A stretch of 64,000 nt of DNA from Clavelina lepadiformis. Lineage: Eukaryota; Chordata; Ascidiacea; Aplousobranchia; Clavelinidae. Positions 1-11,500 of the stretch are shown here, in pieces. The notes beneath the pieces are model-generated. The model did no database searches. It was not told the DNA's origin and saw only the letters and a list, made by a program, of their open reading frames with translations. The stretch spans positions 9,176,001-9,240,000 of the forward strand of contig NC_135240.1 of assembly GCF_947623445.1 (NCBI RefSeq), in the 5' to 3' direction. The translations under genes and the position numbers were made by a program. Numbering within the stretch: position 1 is the stretch's first letter; each line of letters opens with the position of its first letter.

Positions 1-40
1 GTACAAACCTTCGAGTTTACCCTTTTTCTTGCCAGGACTC
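1..40 (-). CDS. CEP162: possible partial CEP162 exon at window edge
   Basis: After the 42-nt exon 283-242, which ends in phase 0, the next open stretch on the minus strand begins near position 40. It would read SPGKKKGKLEGLY and run off the window. It lies in the right place to continue the coiled coil, but the acceptor is weak and no family motif falls inside it. Confidence 0.3.
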
Positions 41-3000
41 TTCACTTTATGAAGTCTTCTTTCATGCAATAAATCTTGGAATAATGACTGCACCTACACA
101 TGCAAGCATTTAACATTGGCATTATGGTCTGAACAATTATGGAAATTAAAATGCATAGACAAGCAAGTGAGCGATCACAAATGGTAACAAATGGGTACAC
201 TAGTGTAGTTAAAACAGAAGCTTTTCAGTTGTGTGCTTTACCTCGTCTTTCAATTTCTGATTTTCCTGCCGCAAACCTTCAGCCTGTTCCACAAAAATCA
301 GTATTTAGATGTTAAATACATCTTAAACATTATGCATAGACATAGACACTAGACATCATTTCCTTGACACGTGATTAACAAAAGTAATAACTAATCGGTA
401 CCTGGACTTTTAGTTTGTCAATCTCTCGAAGCAAGGTCTCATCTGGTGATCTTGCCGGTTGCTTGTGTGGGGCTTTGCGAGAATTTAATTTTATGACTTC
501 AAGTTGTTTGCTTAGATTATTCACACGTGACTCATAATCTGCACTCATTCTGTTAAACAACATGAAAAATATATGGGTATTGTGTACACTTATTCATATT
601 AAATTATGTTAAGTTAAACTACACAATAAATTCATTAGCCATCTTGATCAGGTAAAATAATCATATGCAACCTATGATGAACCCAAAGATCTTTTAAGTG
701 AAATAGGTATAATCAATATTGGTCAAATAATTTTAATTGTTCATGAAATAGTCTGAAACTGGTTAAACCCCGCTCTAAAATTCAAAGGTAAGTGCATTGT
801 GTCGAGAGTAAGATTAAATTGGTGCAAATTACTTTTTATATAGTTGATGGAGACTCTGCATGCTCTTGGCTGATTTATCCTCCTGTTCTTTGAGCTGATC
901 TTCAAGATGCCTGCAACGTTTCTCCAGAAGGATTACTTCATCGTTGCCGTGTAAAATACTTTTAACATGGTCAAAAGTTTGACTCTTCATTGTTATATTT
1001 TCAAGTTCTTTGACCTGAAAGCAAAACGTTTGCAAACTTTTGAGCTCTCAGAGAACTTAGGAGACAAAAATAAAATGAAAAGATTACATTATGGAGCACA
1101 AAAATTCAATTCAAAGCAATGAAATCAACCTGTCTGCGAAGATCCCCAGTCTGTTCAGATTGCTTTTTGAACGAGGTAGCCTTTTCATTCAATTGCTTTT
1201 CAAGTAACTTCACCTTTTCTCTCAAATTTGCCATTTCAGTGCCAGAATGTGTTAGTCCCTCACACCTCTCTTCCAAAATGGCCTGATTCTTTTCATACCA
1301 TGATATCTTATCCCTCATTTCTATCAAAAGGCATAAAATAATGATGGATATAAGGTGAAGAAATGCGAAAGAAAACAACGCAACACAAATTCCGTACACA
1401 CAACCCACGTCTATTGAAACAGGTACCTGCTAGTTGCTTTGAGGCTTCTTTCCATTTCTCGACAGAAACTCTCTCACTGGAATCCTTAACAATGTAAATG
1501 GTTTTGATAGCATCCTGAATCTGTTGCAGTATTATCTACCATAAATTGCACAGTGGAACAACCCTTGCCAACCCACCTTATTAGTCTGCAATGCTTCGTT
1601 GAAAACTCTTGGTTTTAAGTTGGTCTTGTCACCTAAAAGTCGATTCTGCCAACAAAATGACAACAACTCACCAACACGCTACAAAACTTGCCCCAGGTTT
1701 ATAGACACAGAAGCCTTGGTTTGATTGTCACCTTGTCTTTAATAATTGCGTCTTTGGCCATAAGATCTTCCCTCAAAGCTGCAACTTTATTTTTTAATCT
1801 GAGATTCTCATCAAACATGGCACTTTCATTTTCTTTTGTGTTTGCCTTGAGTTTAGCAACCTCACCATATAATTTCTCATTCTCCTGCAAAGTAATATGC
1901 ATTATAAATGACTTAAACAGCGAGGGCTGTAATAACAGCAGAAGTAGTTTACGGATGGAGAACAACAAGAGAAGCCCTGGCTTTGCATGATAACTTGGGC
2001 TGTTAAGTAACGCAACTTACCGGTAGCATGATGGTTTGTTAAAGTATAGTTTTGCAACGACCTAGATCAGCGTGGTCCAACTTTGGCCCGCGAGCACCGA
2101 TTTTTTGGCCTGTGAACTGATAGTCAGCTTTGATAGTCGCTATTGTCGAGGAAGAACCTCGACCGCAGATGTCACATTGATCAGCATTAATAGCTAAAAA
2201 TTTTGAACTATTCTAATTTCAGTTTTAATTAAAAAAGAGAACTTTTTTCAGTTCTAATATCAATCTCACATTGTTCTTCAGTTCTAATTTCACATTTCTT
2301 CAGTTCTGATTTAAAAACATTGGCCCGCAAGATAAAAAAATTTTTTGATTTTGGCCCGCGATGAATAGAAGTTGGACCACGCTGACCTAGATCATTGCAA
2401 CTTACCTGCTGATAACCTTTAAGCAATCTTTCCTGCTCCAGTATTTCCGTTTTAAGCTGCTGGACTTCTGAATCACTGGGGTCTTTGTTCTTGTCATTTA
2501 AAGAATCTAAAATAATTCCAAAATCCAAGTTTATGCAGAATTATGTTCAATGTAAAATGTAGTGGTTTATACAAAAATTCATCTTACCTTTTATGGGAAC
2601 TTCACTTGACTCAGTAACACCAAGTAGTTTGTTTAGTTTTGCAGACAAAAGAAAGCTGCCAAATAAAAAATGTTACTCAACAGAGCAAAAGAGCAGAAAA
2701 CGTTAAACTTCATTGTATTTTCAACTTACTTTTCTTGGTTAACTTCAGCATTATTCACTTTCAGTTGGGAACATTGTTTTTCAAGTGTGTTGTACTTCTC
2801 TTCCAACGCTCTTCTATCTTGAAGCTAATTGAATTCATTTAATAACCTTGAAGTTATTTAATATTCAGCTATGTGTATTTTTACGAGTTGCTAGCGTAGC
2901 AAGAATACACATGTTCAATATGTAACTTTACTGTGTAATCTTACTGGCGTAAACTTACCTGTTTTTCTAAGAGCGCCAGGTGTACATCATGTGAATCTAC

Positions 3001-5064
3001 ATAACGCATGTTCAAAGAGATTTATCTCTAAACCTGTCTATTTTATACGCAAATGCATATTTCCATTAAAGCATTACTCAGAACAGACAAGAAGAGCTAC
3101 AATTGCACTCACCATCAATGGTCAGGTCAGCAGAAGTTCCCTTAAAAATACTCTTGCTTTCTCCAGAATCAATTTTGTAAGTGTTCATTGGCTGTTGTCC
3201 CCAACCTGGCTTTTCAGGCAGCACTGGTGTTTCTTGTACACTGGGTATCATGTTTGAAATTTATGCATTTTGATACTGTTATGCTCATATAAATATATTC
3301 ATGAGTAAAGAGTTAGTAACTTACGAGTAAAACTGCTCATGCTTTGCTGAAACAAAACTTGTAGGTGGTGTTGCAGTCTTTTTCGGTTTTGCCTTTTTCT
3401 TAGGAGATAAGCCTGCATAAAACACGCTTAAATCTTATTATTATTAGAAATATATGGTCAAACATGCACACAAAACAGTTTTTCTTGGAACGATGTAAAA
3501 TATAACTATCATTTACCAGTCATTTTCTTTCGGCTTTCCGATTTCTTATTTGACAGTTTAACAGGTGTCATAGCACCATACCCTGAGCTATGGATATGGG
3601 CATACGTTTTGCTAGACTTTCGTGGTGACAAGCCAAGCGTGGATCTGCTGCCATGCACAGATATACTTGTATTTTTCTTGGCCTGTCGTGGCGAATGACC
3701 TGTTCTCTGTGAATGGTAGGTGTGGTACAATACTAATTAAATGCACAAGATTTGTTTTATAGTATTCTTAATCACTTCTATTTCTTTCTTCTCTTGCAAA
3801 CTTATGCAGTCCAGACTAGTTTTTCTACTGCACTTGTTAATTAAAATTGTGTAATCTTTAAAAAACAATTTTAACCAACCTTTGGTTTCGATGATTGCGA
3901 GTATACCTGACTCATCATTGTTTCAGTGTCATCATTTAAACTTTTGTCAGTACGCGTACTCAAACGAGACTGATGAGATGATGAGACTAATGACGCCTAG
4001 TAAAACAAGTTATGACGAACGATCATAATGTCTCGTGTAAGTGAGAGTAGTTCAAGAAACTTATGCAGTGAGACAGCCTGTATAAAGTTTAAACCTGTAT
4101 AAAGTTGGGAGCTGCCTTTGTTCTGCTGTCAGCAAAAAATTCATCTTCAAGTTTGTCTTGTATCGATGGCTGCAGTACATCTTTTGCAGGTTCTGGAGAT
4201 TTCTCAACAGTATCCTTAGTCAATAAAAATAAAAAAATTAAACGATACACATTTAAATGCAATAATAACAACAGGTTGAAAATTACAATAAAAGACTAAT
4301 TTCATAATACTTTACTGAACAAGAGTAACCTGATCCCGCGCAGAAGAAGGAAGTTCGTGGCTATGAACTGGCGACAAGTCAAAACCATACATGACATTAT
4401 TGGTGCCAAATGGTCGCGCAGGGGTGGACGTATCTACCTGATTCTTAGCTTTTTTACCTTTAGTTTGATGCAGTGTTTCTCCTGTATATTTGACAAACCA
4501 ATGCATGTCAATAACTCAAAACGACTTATATACACAGGCCATAGTGCATTTCTATAAATGCTCCAAATTCATAAGACAAACACTCACCAGCAAAACGTAA
4601 GGTGTCATTTTGAGTTAACTGTTGTTGGAGCGATGATCCTCCAGTGGTGAGCAGTGATACGTTCGCGAGCAAGCCACCTGTACATGACATACATGGGATG
4701 GTCATAATGTGAGTTTGTAATACAATCAAAAGGTGTTGCAAACAAAAAGAGATGGAGAATGAGTTGAATTAAACTTTCAAAAGTACACAGCACTTAGACT
4801 TCTTTTTAATTAGCTTGGACATACATTTACATGAATAACTGATTAGCATTTAAAATAGATACATACATATGGTATAATAAATGAATCTATAAAAAATTTC
4901 ACCTGGGGTCATTTTTCCATCTTTGCCACCTGTTGTCTGGAAATGAAACAGTATAAAATATTGATAGAGAAATTACAATTTTTCAATATTAATTAAAGAT
5001 AGCAACTCGCAAGCTAATTTACCTTCAAACCATCTTCCACAATATTATTGTTTTCTTCAGCCAT
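1..5064 (-). CDS. CEP162: CEP162, centrosomal/transition-zone coiled-coil protein (5' complete, 3' cut by window edge)
   Basis: CEP162 is a centriolar, microtubule-binding coiled-coil protein that promotes ciliary transition-zone assembly. I read 20 exons, all phase-compatible: 5064-5023, 4936-4903, 4677-4588, 4481-4330, 4214-4095, 3996-3907, 3706-3517, 3412-3325, 3240-3113, 2996-2959, 2824-2730, 2655-2588, 2506-2406, 1884-1732, 1645-1577, 1520-1427, 1320-1130, 1014-833, 549-402, 283-242 (705 codons). A further exon may occupy about 1-40. Family landmarks in order are the FDLSPV stretch (exon 4), the SSGYG..SP/T basic region (exon 7), then the EQERLLKGYQQ / ENEKLYGEV coiled coil (exons 13-14), WYEKNQ (exon 17) and LEKRCRHLEDQL (exon 18). 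These align in order with vertebrate CEP162. The acidic N-terminus of the human protein is not seen, so this start (MAEENNN) may be a shorter form or a further exon may be missed. A hAT-like element sits in the exon 13-14 intron. Confidence 0.9.
2068..2384. mobile_element. non-autonomous hAT-like element A (MITE)
   Basis: A 317-bp element with perfect 16-bp terminal inverted repeats (CAGCGTGGTCCAACTT). It is flanked by a perfect 8-bp duplication ACCTAGAT at 2060-2067 and 2385-2392. The 8-bp target site with central TA and the CAG...CTG ends are hAT hallmarks. It has no coding capacity. It sits in a CEP162 intron, with its right end only about 20 bp from the splice donor at 2404-2405. Confidence 0.9.
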
Positions 5065-5441
5065 TAAGCTTCAGCAATCCAGGAACTATCCACACTTAGT
5101 TACACAGTCACCTACCTACAACCTAAAATGGGAAAACATACCGTGCTATTATCTTGAAAAACAATATTTGCAATAAAATTGCTTTAAAGTTTAAACCATA
5201 CGATCTGAAATTAATTAAATCAAAATTTTTGGATACAAAATAAACGCATGCATGCCACTTTACACAACTCTTTCTACAACAGCAAAGGTTGTGCATCATA
5301 TTTAATAAAACAAGTTATTCACCAATTGTCATTTATGCAATTTCATTTGATGACAACTAACCAGAGTCACTTTTAGTATACGAATTGGTAAAACAGCAGC
5401 ATCGACAACAGGAAGAGTTTATATTTGTACAATGCAACAGT

Positions 5442-6560
5442 CTACAATGCAAAAGCAAGAGCATTCCTTTGCCCAGATTTTATTTGGAGTGATGTAAGAT
5501 TCTCTTTTACATGAACTGATGACCATAAATCAATATTCGCATGTTGGCCTGTCTTTTGCTCACTGCTCCTAGCAACAGTGTTCTGCCAACCCCTTGCACA
5601 GTGATCGGGTAAAGCAAGGGTGTCTGCTCCGCCCAATGCATTGTTTTGTTTGTAACGACGAGAATAATCATAAGGCGATATCAGCGATGCCTTGGGAATG
5701 CTCACACGAACAAATCGTGGAGAACGAGCTGATGGTGATTTGATGTTTTCTTCTGGATCCATTGGTAACATAAATAATCGCTTGTTAACGGTAAAATTAA
5801 CTACACTAGAACTTCTGGTATCACTTGGATCAGGTGTCTTTAGCGCACTTCTATAAGGTTTAGTTCTAGGTGTTGCTTCAATATGAGGTGATTTAACAGT
5901 CTTCAACATTTCATTCCATTGCATCTTGCTGTGGCATTCTGAATGATTAACATCACGAAATTCCTTTACTTCATTTAAGTAAGAGTCTGACAAGGCATTT
6001 GTCGGATCTTGGTTTTCAACCAAGCCAGCCACAAAGTCATAACCCAGTAAAGGTGTTGATTCTTTCTGCTGATATTTCTTTGGTGTAATAACAAACTTAG
6101 ATTGATTTCCAGCTGTATCACGCAAAATTTTCGTATTCTTCATCGACTTTCTTGAGCAAGAATGTCTATCATTTCCAGGATCAGTTAACAAAGTTTCATT
6201 TGGTGGGAACGAAGGATCAACAAAGGATACAACTTTTCCTTTCTTAGTTTGACTTTGCAAGAATTCTGAGATGATAGGATATTTTGTGGAGGGACTATTC
6301 TTTATTTCTTGATACTTTCCGAGTGTGTGGGATTTCTTCTTAATTCCTGATGGTTTATGAACAACAGTGGGCGTCTGATGATGAGGTTTATTATTTTTTA
6401 TAGACTTGGTAGCTAAAGTTGATGTTAATGGCATTGACGTCAAAATTTTGTCGTCTGAATGTCTAACCGTAACAATTTGCTTTGAAATCTCATTCTGAGT
6501 CTGTTTCAATTGTTCAAGAAGTCGCCTGTTCATCTCTCTCAATTTTTTATCTTGCGCCAT
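5442..6560 (-). CDS. MIIP: MIIP homologue (migration and invasion-inhibitory protein), intronless
   Basis: A single uninterrupted 372-residue frame. MIIP is known in vertebrates as a regulator of cell migration and mitosis (IGFBP2, HDAC6 and Cdc20 partners); a function here is inferred from homology only. In order: an N-terminal short coiled segment (MAQDKKLREMNRRLLEQL, like the human LxLLNLELLRQL start), a low-complexity middle, then the conserved block LLGYDFVAG...LNEVKEFRDVNHSEC, VNKRLFMLPMDPEE, RVSIPKASLISPYDYSRR, GADTLALPDHCARGW and NIDLWSSV. All of these match the MIIP C-terminal half in order. I chose the ATG at 6560, not the upstream in-frame ATG at 6638, because it opens the family-like N-terminus and a splice-acceptor-like AG at 6581-6582 lies 20 nt before it. 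It lies 378 bp upstream of CEP162 on the same strand. Confidence 0.88.
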   Translation of the reverse strand: MAQDKKLREMNRRLLEQLKQTQNEISKQIVTVRHSDDKILTSMPLTSTLATKSIKNNKPHHQTPTVVHKPSGIKKKSHTLGKYQEIKNSPSTKYPIISEFLQSQTKKGKVVSFVDPSFPPNETLLTDPGNDRHSCSRKSMKNTKILRDTAGNQSKFVITPKKYQQKESTPLLGYDFVAGLVENQDPTNALSDSYLNEVKEFRDVNHSECHSKMQWNEMLKTVKSPHIEATPRTKPYRSALKTPDPSDTRSSSVVNFTVNKRLFMLPMDPEENIKSPSARSPRFVRVSIPKASLISPYDYSRRYKQNNALGGADTLALPDHCARGWQNTVARSSEQKTGQHANIDLWSSVHVKENLTSLQIKSGQRNALAFAL

Positions 6561-6580
6561 TTTTAATTTTAAGTTAAGAC

Positions 6581-6582
6581 CT
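6581..6582 (-). promoter_or_regulatory. candidate trans-splice acceptor of MIIP
   Basis: On the minus strand, CTTACACCTTTAG ends 20 nt before the MIIP ATG. MIIP has no intron, so an acceptor here would most simply be a spliced-leader acceptor. Inference; a 5' cis intron is possible. Confidence 0.45.
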
Positions 6583-6639
6583 AAAGGTGTAAGACATTGA
6601 TGTATTCTGTTTACAGAAACAGCTTTGATCAATCTCAAC

Positions 6640-8350
6640 TAAACTTAAATGAACTCAAGACAGACAGGATTTAAAGGAAATCTTTGATTGTACTAAATGC
6701 ACAAATAACAGAATTTAAAAACCGTTATAATGTAGTTTCCCTTACTTGCAACTGTTGATCTTTGTTTACAACATAAACATCTTATAACAGTAAAAGTTAG
6801 TCTAACCCTGGATCTGAAAACTTATAACAAAACATAAATTATACAATACAGTACATGTATTATTAAACAGTCTTTTCTACAATGCCAGACTGCCAACCGC
6901 AATATTAAAATAGAGGCACGAGTCTGGCATATGTTTAAAAACAGGAAACTACGAGGTTTTTTAACAGTTGATGATGAGCCAATTAATGAGTTGAGTTGAT
7001 GAGCCAATTGCTAAACGTCCAAAGGCCAAATTAGTTTTATTCCGTGTGTAACATAAAGCTTTCGAAACACACTAAAAAAATATTTAATTTTATTTTCTAG
7101 TTATTTGCTTATAACCCTATACATGCACGAAATGTAAGGGACACTCTATGCATTTTACACATCATACACGTCCAGTCATAAGTTACTGAGCATTGCTGCG
7201 ATTATGCGCTGAAGATTCGAAAGATATAAGTGAATACTTTGTGGTCAGTTAATGATAACAAGCAATTATTCCAGTCAAAATAAAATATAAGTGCTTTATT
7301 GTAAGTTGCTGTGTTTCAAATTTGTAGTTAATGTTTTTCATAATTCATCAATCAAGTTTTGAACAATAGTTTTTCAGTGTGTAGCCTGCCCTACATTATA
7401 ATCACATGGCTCAACAAGAAAGAAAATTCTTTCATCTTGCGTTTTCAGGCGTCATGTAGCTCACTTGTTCAAAAAACTGTCACACTACTGGGCAATTTCC
7501 TGTTCTAACTAACATGTGCTCGATTTTTCATTAGATGTAAGCGTTCATTCATTTTTTGGTTTAATCGAATTCAAACATTTTAATATTCTACCTCGTGATG
7601 TCTTTAAAGGAATCGGAATGAATTGCAATTTCAACATATTTTTTCTAACATGATGACCTCGCTAAAGGTTACTTCACGTCAACAAATATATGAACTCTCT
7701 CTTTGCAAGTTGATTAGACACTTGTACATTAAAAATGCGTTGAAATTGGCAGTAAGTTCTAATTAAAAGGACGTTTTAAAATACATACTTCTTAAAACCT
7801 TGAACAAAACATTTTAAATGCACCGACTTATATTTCTTGAAAAAAGTAATTAAGTATCACGGTACTGTCCACCTCTGTAAACAACAAACACTATCGGTTA
7901 CGAGTCTGTTTGTAATTAATTTGCCTTTCTTCGTTTAAAGCAGAATAGACAAATGAATGATTTTTTTAAACCTTGTTGAATTTTAAACACCAGTTATTGA
8001 TTGACAAATACTAAGGATACGTTCGGCATTTACGTTTCTTGGTGTTTTAACCTAGCGTATTATAAAAAAAACAATTGTTCGACGTCGATATTACCATGAA
8101 TAGAGCTAACTTTTATGAGTTGTGAATTTGTGATATTGTCCGTAATTCAGAAGCAACCAGCGAATTAAACTATTTTCTGGTAGTTCTAGTCACAAAACAG
8201 TTCTCCTTGTGCTACCTGAATCCGCACATCTGATGGTAACAATTACTGAAAATAGAAGAATTATTAACAGAGACACAGTAAGCTCCCGGAAATTAAATTA
8301 GTTTCTTTGTTCTTACTTGACTTTTTTGACAACTGATCGATTATCAAGTG
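6640..8350. other. intergenic, no gene seen
   Basis: Between the upstream side of MIIP and the 3' end of CPSF6. AT-rich, with short A/T runs, and no exon-like frame, RNA gene or transposon end that I could recognise. It should contain the MIIP promoter. Confidence 0.6.
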
Positions 8351-8351
8351 T

Positions 8352-8357
8352 TTTATT
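8352..8357 (-). terminator. poly(A) signal for CPSF6
   Basis: AATAAA on the minus strand (TTTATT on plus), about 233 bp after the CPSF6 stop codon, the first canonical hexamer I noticed downstream. Confidence 0.5.
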
Positions 8358-8589
8358 TACAATGAACATTGCTGCATATCTCTCAGTGAGATAAACCTTG
8401 GCTTTAATGTTAAATGCAACAATCCGAGCCCGAGAACATCGCCAGCTATGAGCTGTGGTACGCTAAGAACTACTAACAGTAGTGTTAACAGGGGAAATAA
8501 TTGCTAGTTTCCAAATGGGCTACAAGGCAAAGCGTGGCAGTTGAAATAAGCCAGGAGAATGTCAGTTCCTCTGTACAGCAAGATGAGAA

Positions 8590-11500
8590 TCAACGACGGT
8601 GACGATCGGAATGTCTGGAATAGCTGCCACTTCCGCCATCACGCTCCCTGCTACGATCACGATATTCGCGATCGTCATAACGATCTCTGCTCCTCGAACG
8701 ATCCCTATCACGATCGCGTCTTCGGGATTTCGATTCCCGGTGACGAGATCTCTCCTCACGGTCACGTGATCTGTCGCGTTTACGACTGGAACAAAGTAGA
8801 ACAGTTTTAGCGTATCTATTAGTGTTTGCTCAATGCGTATACCAAATTGGTGAAAATTAATCATCCAGTATTCTATCGTTAAATTAAGGTAACTACCCTG
8901 TGCCGGAGCCGAATGACTTCTCTTCAATGCCATGCAAACAATCTTGAAGTGACCCTATTAGAACTTTTGCTCGTTCATCACCGGCAACCTTTGATTGTTT
9001 GATGAGTGAGATTGCAGTGACCAGAGTTTCTATTGCACCTCCATAATCGCCTTTATAAAATAGTTGGGACATTGTTTTGATAATGAAATTGGGCTATACT
9101 GAATGGAAACTTTCATTTAGCAAACAAGCAACACTGTACCGGAGCTTGCATCTGCAACTGCACGAGATATAGCGCTGCTGGAAACGGCACGATTCCTGAT
9201 CATGATCTCTTCAATTTCTGTCTCAGATAACCGAGGAGACTGAGAGCGACTCTCTGAACGATATGCATCTGACCGACGTTGATCTACTGGAGGACCACTT
9301 ATGGGGGGTGGTACAGCAGCGGGAGCAAGAATTGGAGGAGGAAGAACACCAAGAGGTGGAGGGATCCTGGTGTTGACACCTGCCAAGCTAGTAGGTGGTG
9401 GTATCATGATGCCCCTAGGAGGCTGCAATGCAATTGCTGGCGGAGGCATCCTTGGCGGCATGGAAGACTTAAATAAACCAGGTGGGGGAATTCCAGGAGG
9501 CAAAACCTGCAACATTGCATTAAAAATGATTTACTCCAGAAATTTGTTTGTGCCAACTTATTTCAAGATAATAATAAACCCAAAGTGATTCTAGCTAATC
9601 ACAAACAACGTTTACCAGTGACGGTGGAGGAACATTAGCTAGACCTGGAGGTGGGACAGTCCGTGGTGGAATTCCAGGGGGTGGAATCGAGATCGGAGGA
9701 TGAACTCCACCTCTCAATGCTGCAACTGGAGGAAGAAGACCTTTTGGTAAGTGACCTGGTTTTCGAAATTCTGAAAGTAAACACAAATTCTGGAACTGTT
9801 TAACCCCCACCATACCACCCCCAAATCCGATGAGCTAATTTTTGTAAAAATTCTCAACTCAACTCATAAAGCACCAGCAATGACACTCAGTTATGAACAA
9901 CGAATTTTGGAACTGCCAAGCATCATACTAACACTAGTTTCACTTCAATGCTCGCATAATGCACTGCCAAGGCTGGAAAATGTTAGCTACATGGTGAGGG
10001 GCAATGATAAACAATTTTATCATCTAAGCCAGGGGTAACCAAACTACGGCCTGAAACTGGCTTGCCTCACTGTGCCACAAATGGGCTTATTGCATTGTAA
10101 CCTATTAAACAAAACAGTAATCTGGCCCACGATCGTCAGGTCTTATGCTTATCTGGTCCTCAGTGAAAAACGTTTGAGGACGTCTGATCTAAGCGAAAAA
10201 TATCAGCAATATTATTCTCATACCTGGAGGAGGAAAAGGAGGAGGGGGTCCTGCTCTTAGCGGAGGGTGACCAAGAATGGAAGTCTGAGTAACGGCAGGA
10301 AGTGTTGGAGGTGGCCAGCTAATAGCAACAGATGCATTGGCTAGAGGCAAGGCAGGAGGAGGTTGACTTAACTGGGGCAATGCAGGTGCCGGTGCAGGGG
10401 TTGGAGTCGGGGGCTTTGGAGGAGCTCCTCCGGACTCTAAATTTAAAAAAAAAGTAAAATCTTTGCAGAGCTTTTGGTGAAACCGACCAATTTCATCATT
10501 TAAAGTGTAACTTACGAGCTTTGGATTGTTGTTCAAACTGGTTCAAACTCTGCCTGTTGCATGGGGTAACTACTGGACTTTGTCCATGCAGATCTTTCTG
10601 AGGTAACTTCTCCATGACAACCCGAGAAGATGCTTCAGATTGCAAGTGAACCAATGCAAAGCTAGGAAAACATAAATCTCATTTTGATTTCAATTTTAAG
10701 TAATAGTTATAACTGCTTTTACGTGGCTCATAAAGCCGACGTTTCATGTGGTACACCCCTGCCATAAAAACATAAAACACCTACATACCCTTTCGATTGC
10801 CCATTTGCACGATTTTCATAAAACTTTATTTCAATTAAATCTGTTACACCAAGATTAGCAATTGCTTTTTGCAGGTCTTTGTCTGTTGTCCACTGTAACA
10901 AATATAGTAACAAAACTTTCAATCGAGGTTTGCTGACCTGGGGATGCATGCACTGTTGCCAGGTAATTTTTTTTAAATCACCAAAAACAGGTAGCACTAA
11001 ACTAGTACAAAACACAAAAACAATGATGCTAGTCTACAAGAAATTGGATAAAAATTGGCATACTACAGAAATATAAAAAGTTGTTTTTTCTTTTGTTGTA
11101 ATGCAGTGCAAGTTCATCTTTCCAATCCTTTATAACTTTTAGGGGTATGAGAACATCATGAAAAGTTTGAAAACCATTGCTTTATATCAGGTGCACCCAA
11201 ACATTTTAGCTCCCCAGCTACAATGGCCAGGTCAAAATGATTGTCCAATAAAATAGCTCTTAAACCATTTGCTAAGCATATTTCCTTATTTAGGTGCTTT
11301 GCACATAAATCGTTCCATGATTTTTTTTAACTTAAAACTACATATATATGTATAGATCGACTTGAAACTTGATCTACCTCTGTGATAAATCAGTCAGTCG
11401 TGGTCGAAACACTGCGCACCATTGCTTTAAATGATTAACCGTAAGTACTGACAGTATTATGTTAAGAATTCTTGTGTTATTGTTAGATCTATAGACTATT

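Noticed and set aside
6561..6638. Upstream in-frame ATG extending MIIP by 26 residues
   Set aside because: The extension is unlike the family N-terminus and contains the likely acceptor AG at 6581-6582; the downstream ATG is preferred.
8559..8810. 83-residue plus-strand frame
   Set aside because: Antisense of the Arg/Asp-rich last exon of CPSF6.
9279..9588. Gly/Trp-rich plus-strand frames
   Set aside because: Antisense of the Pro-rich CPSF6 exon 9506-9140.
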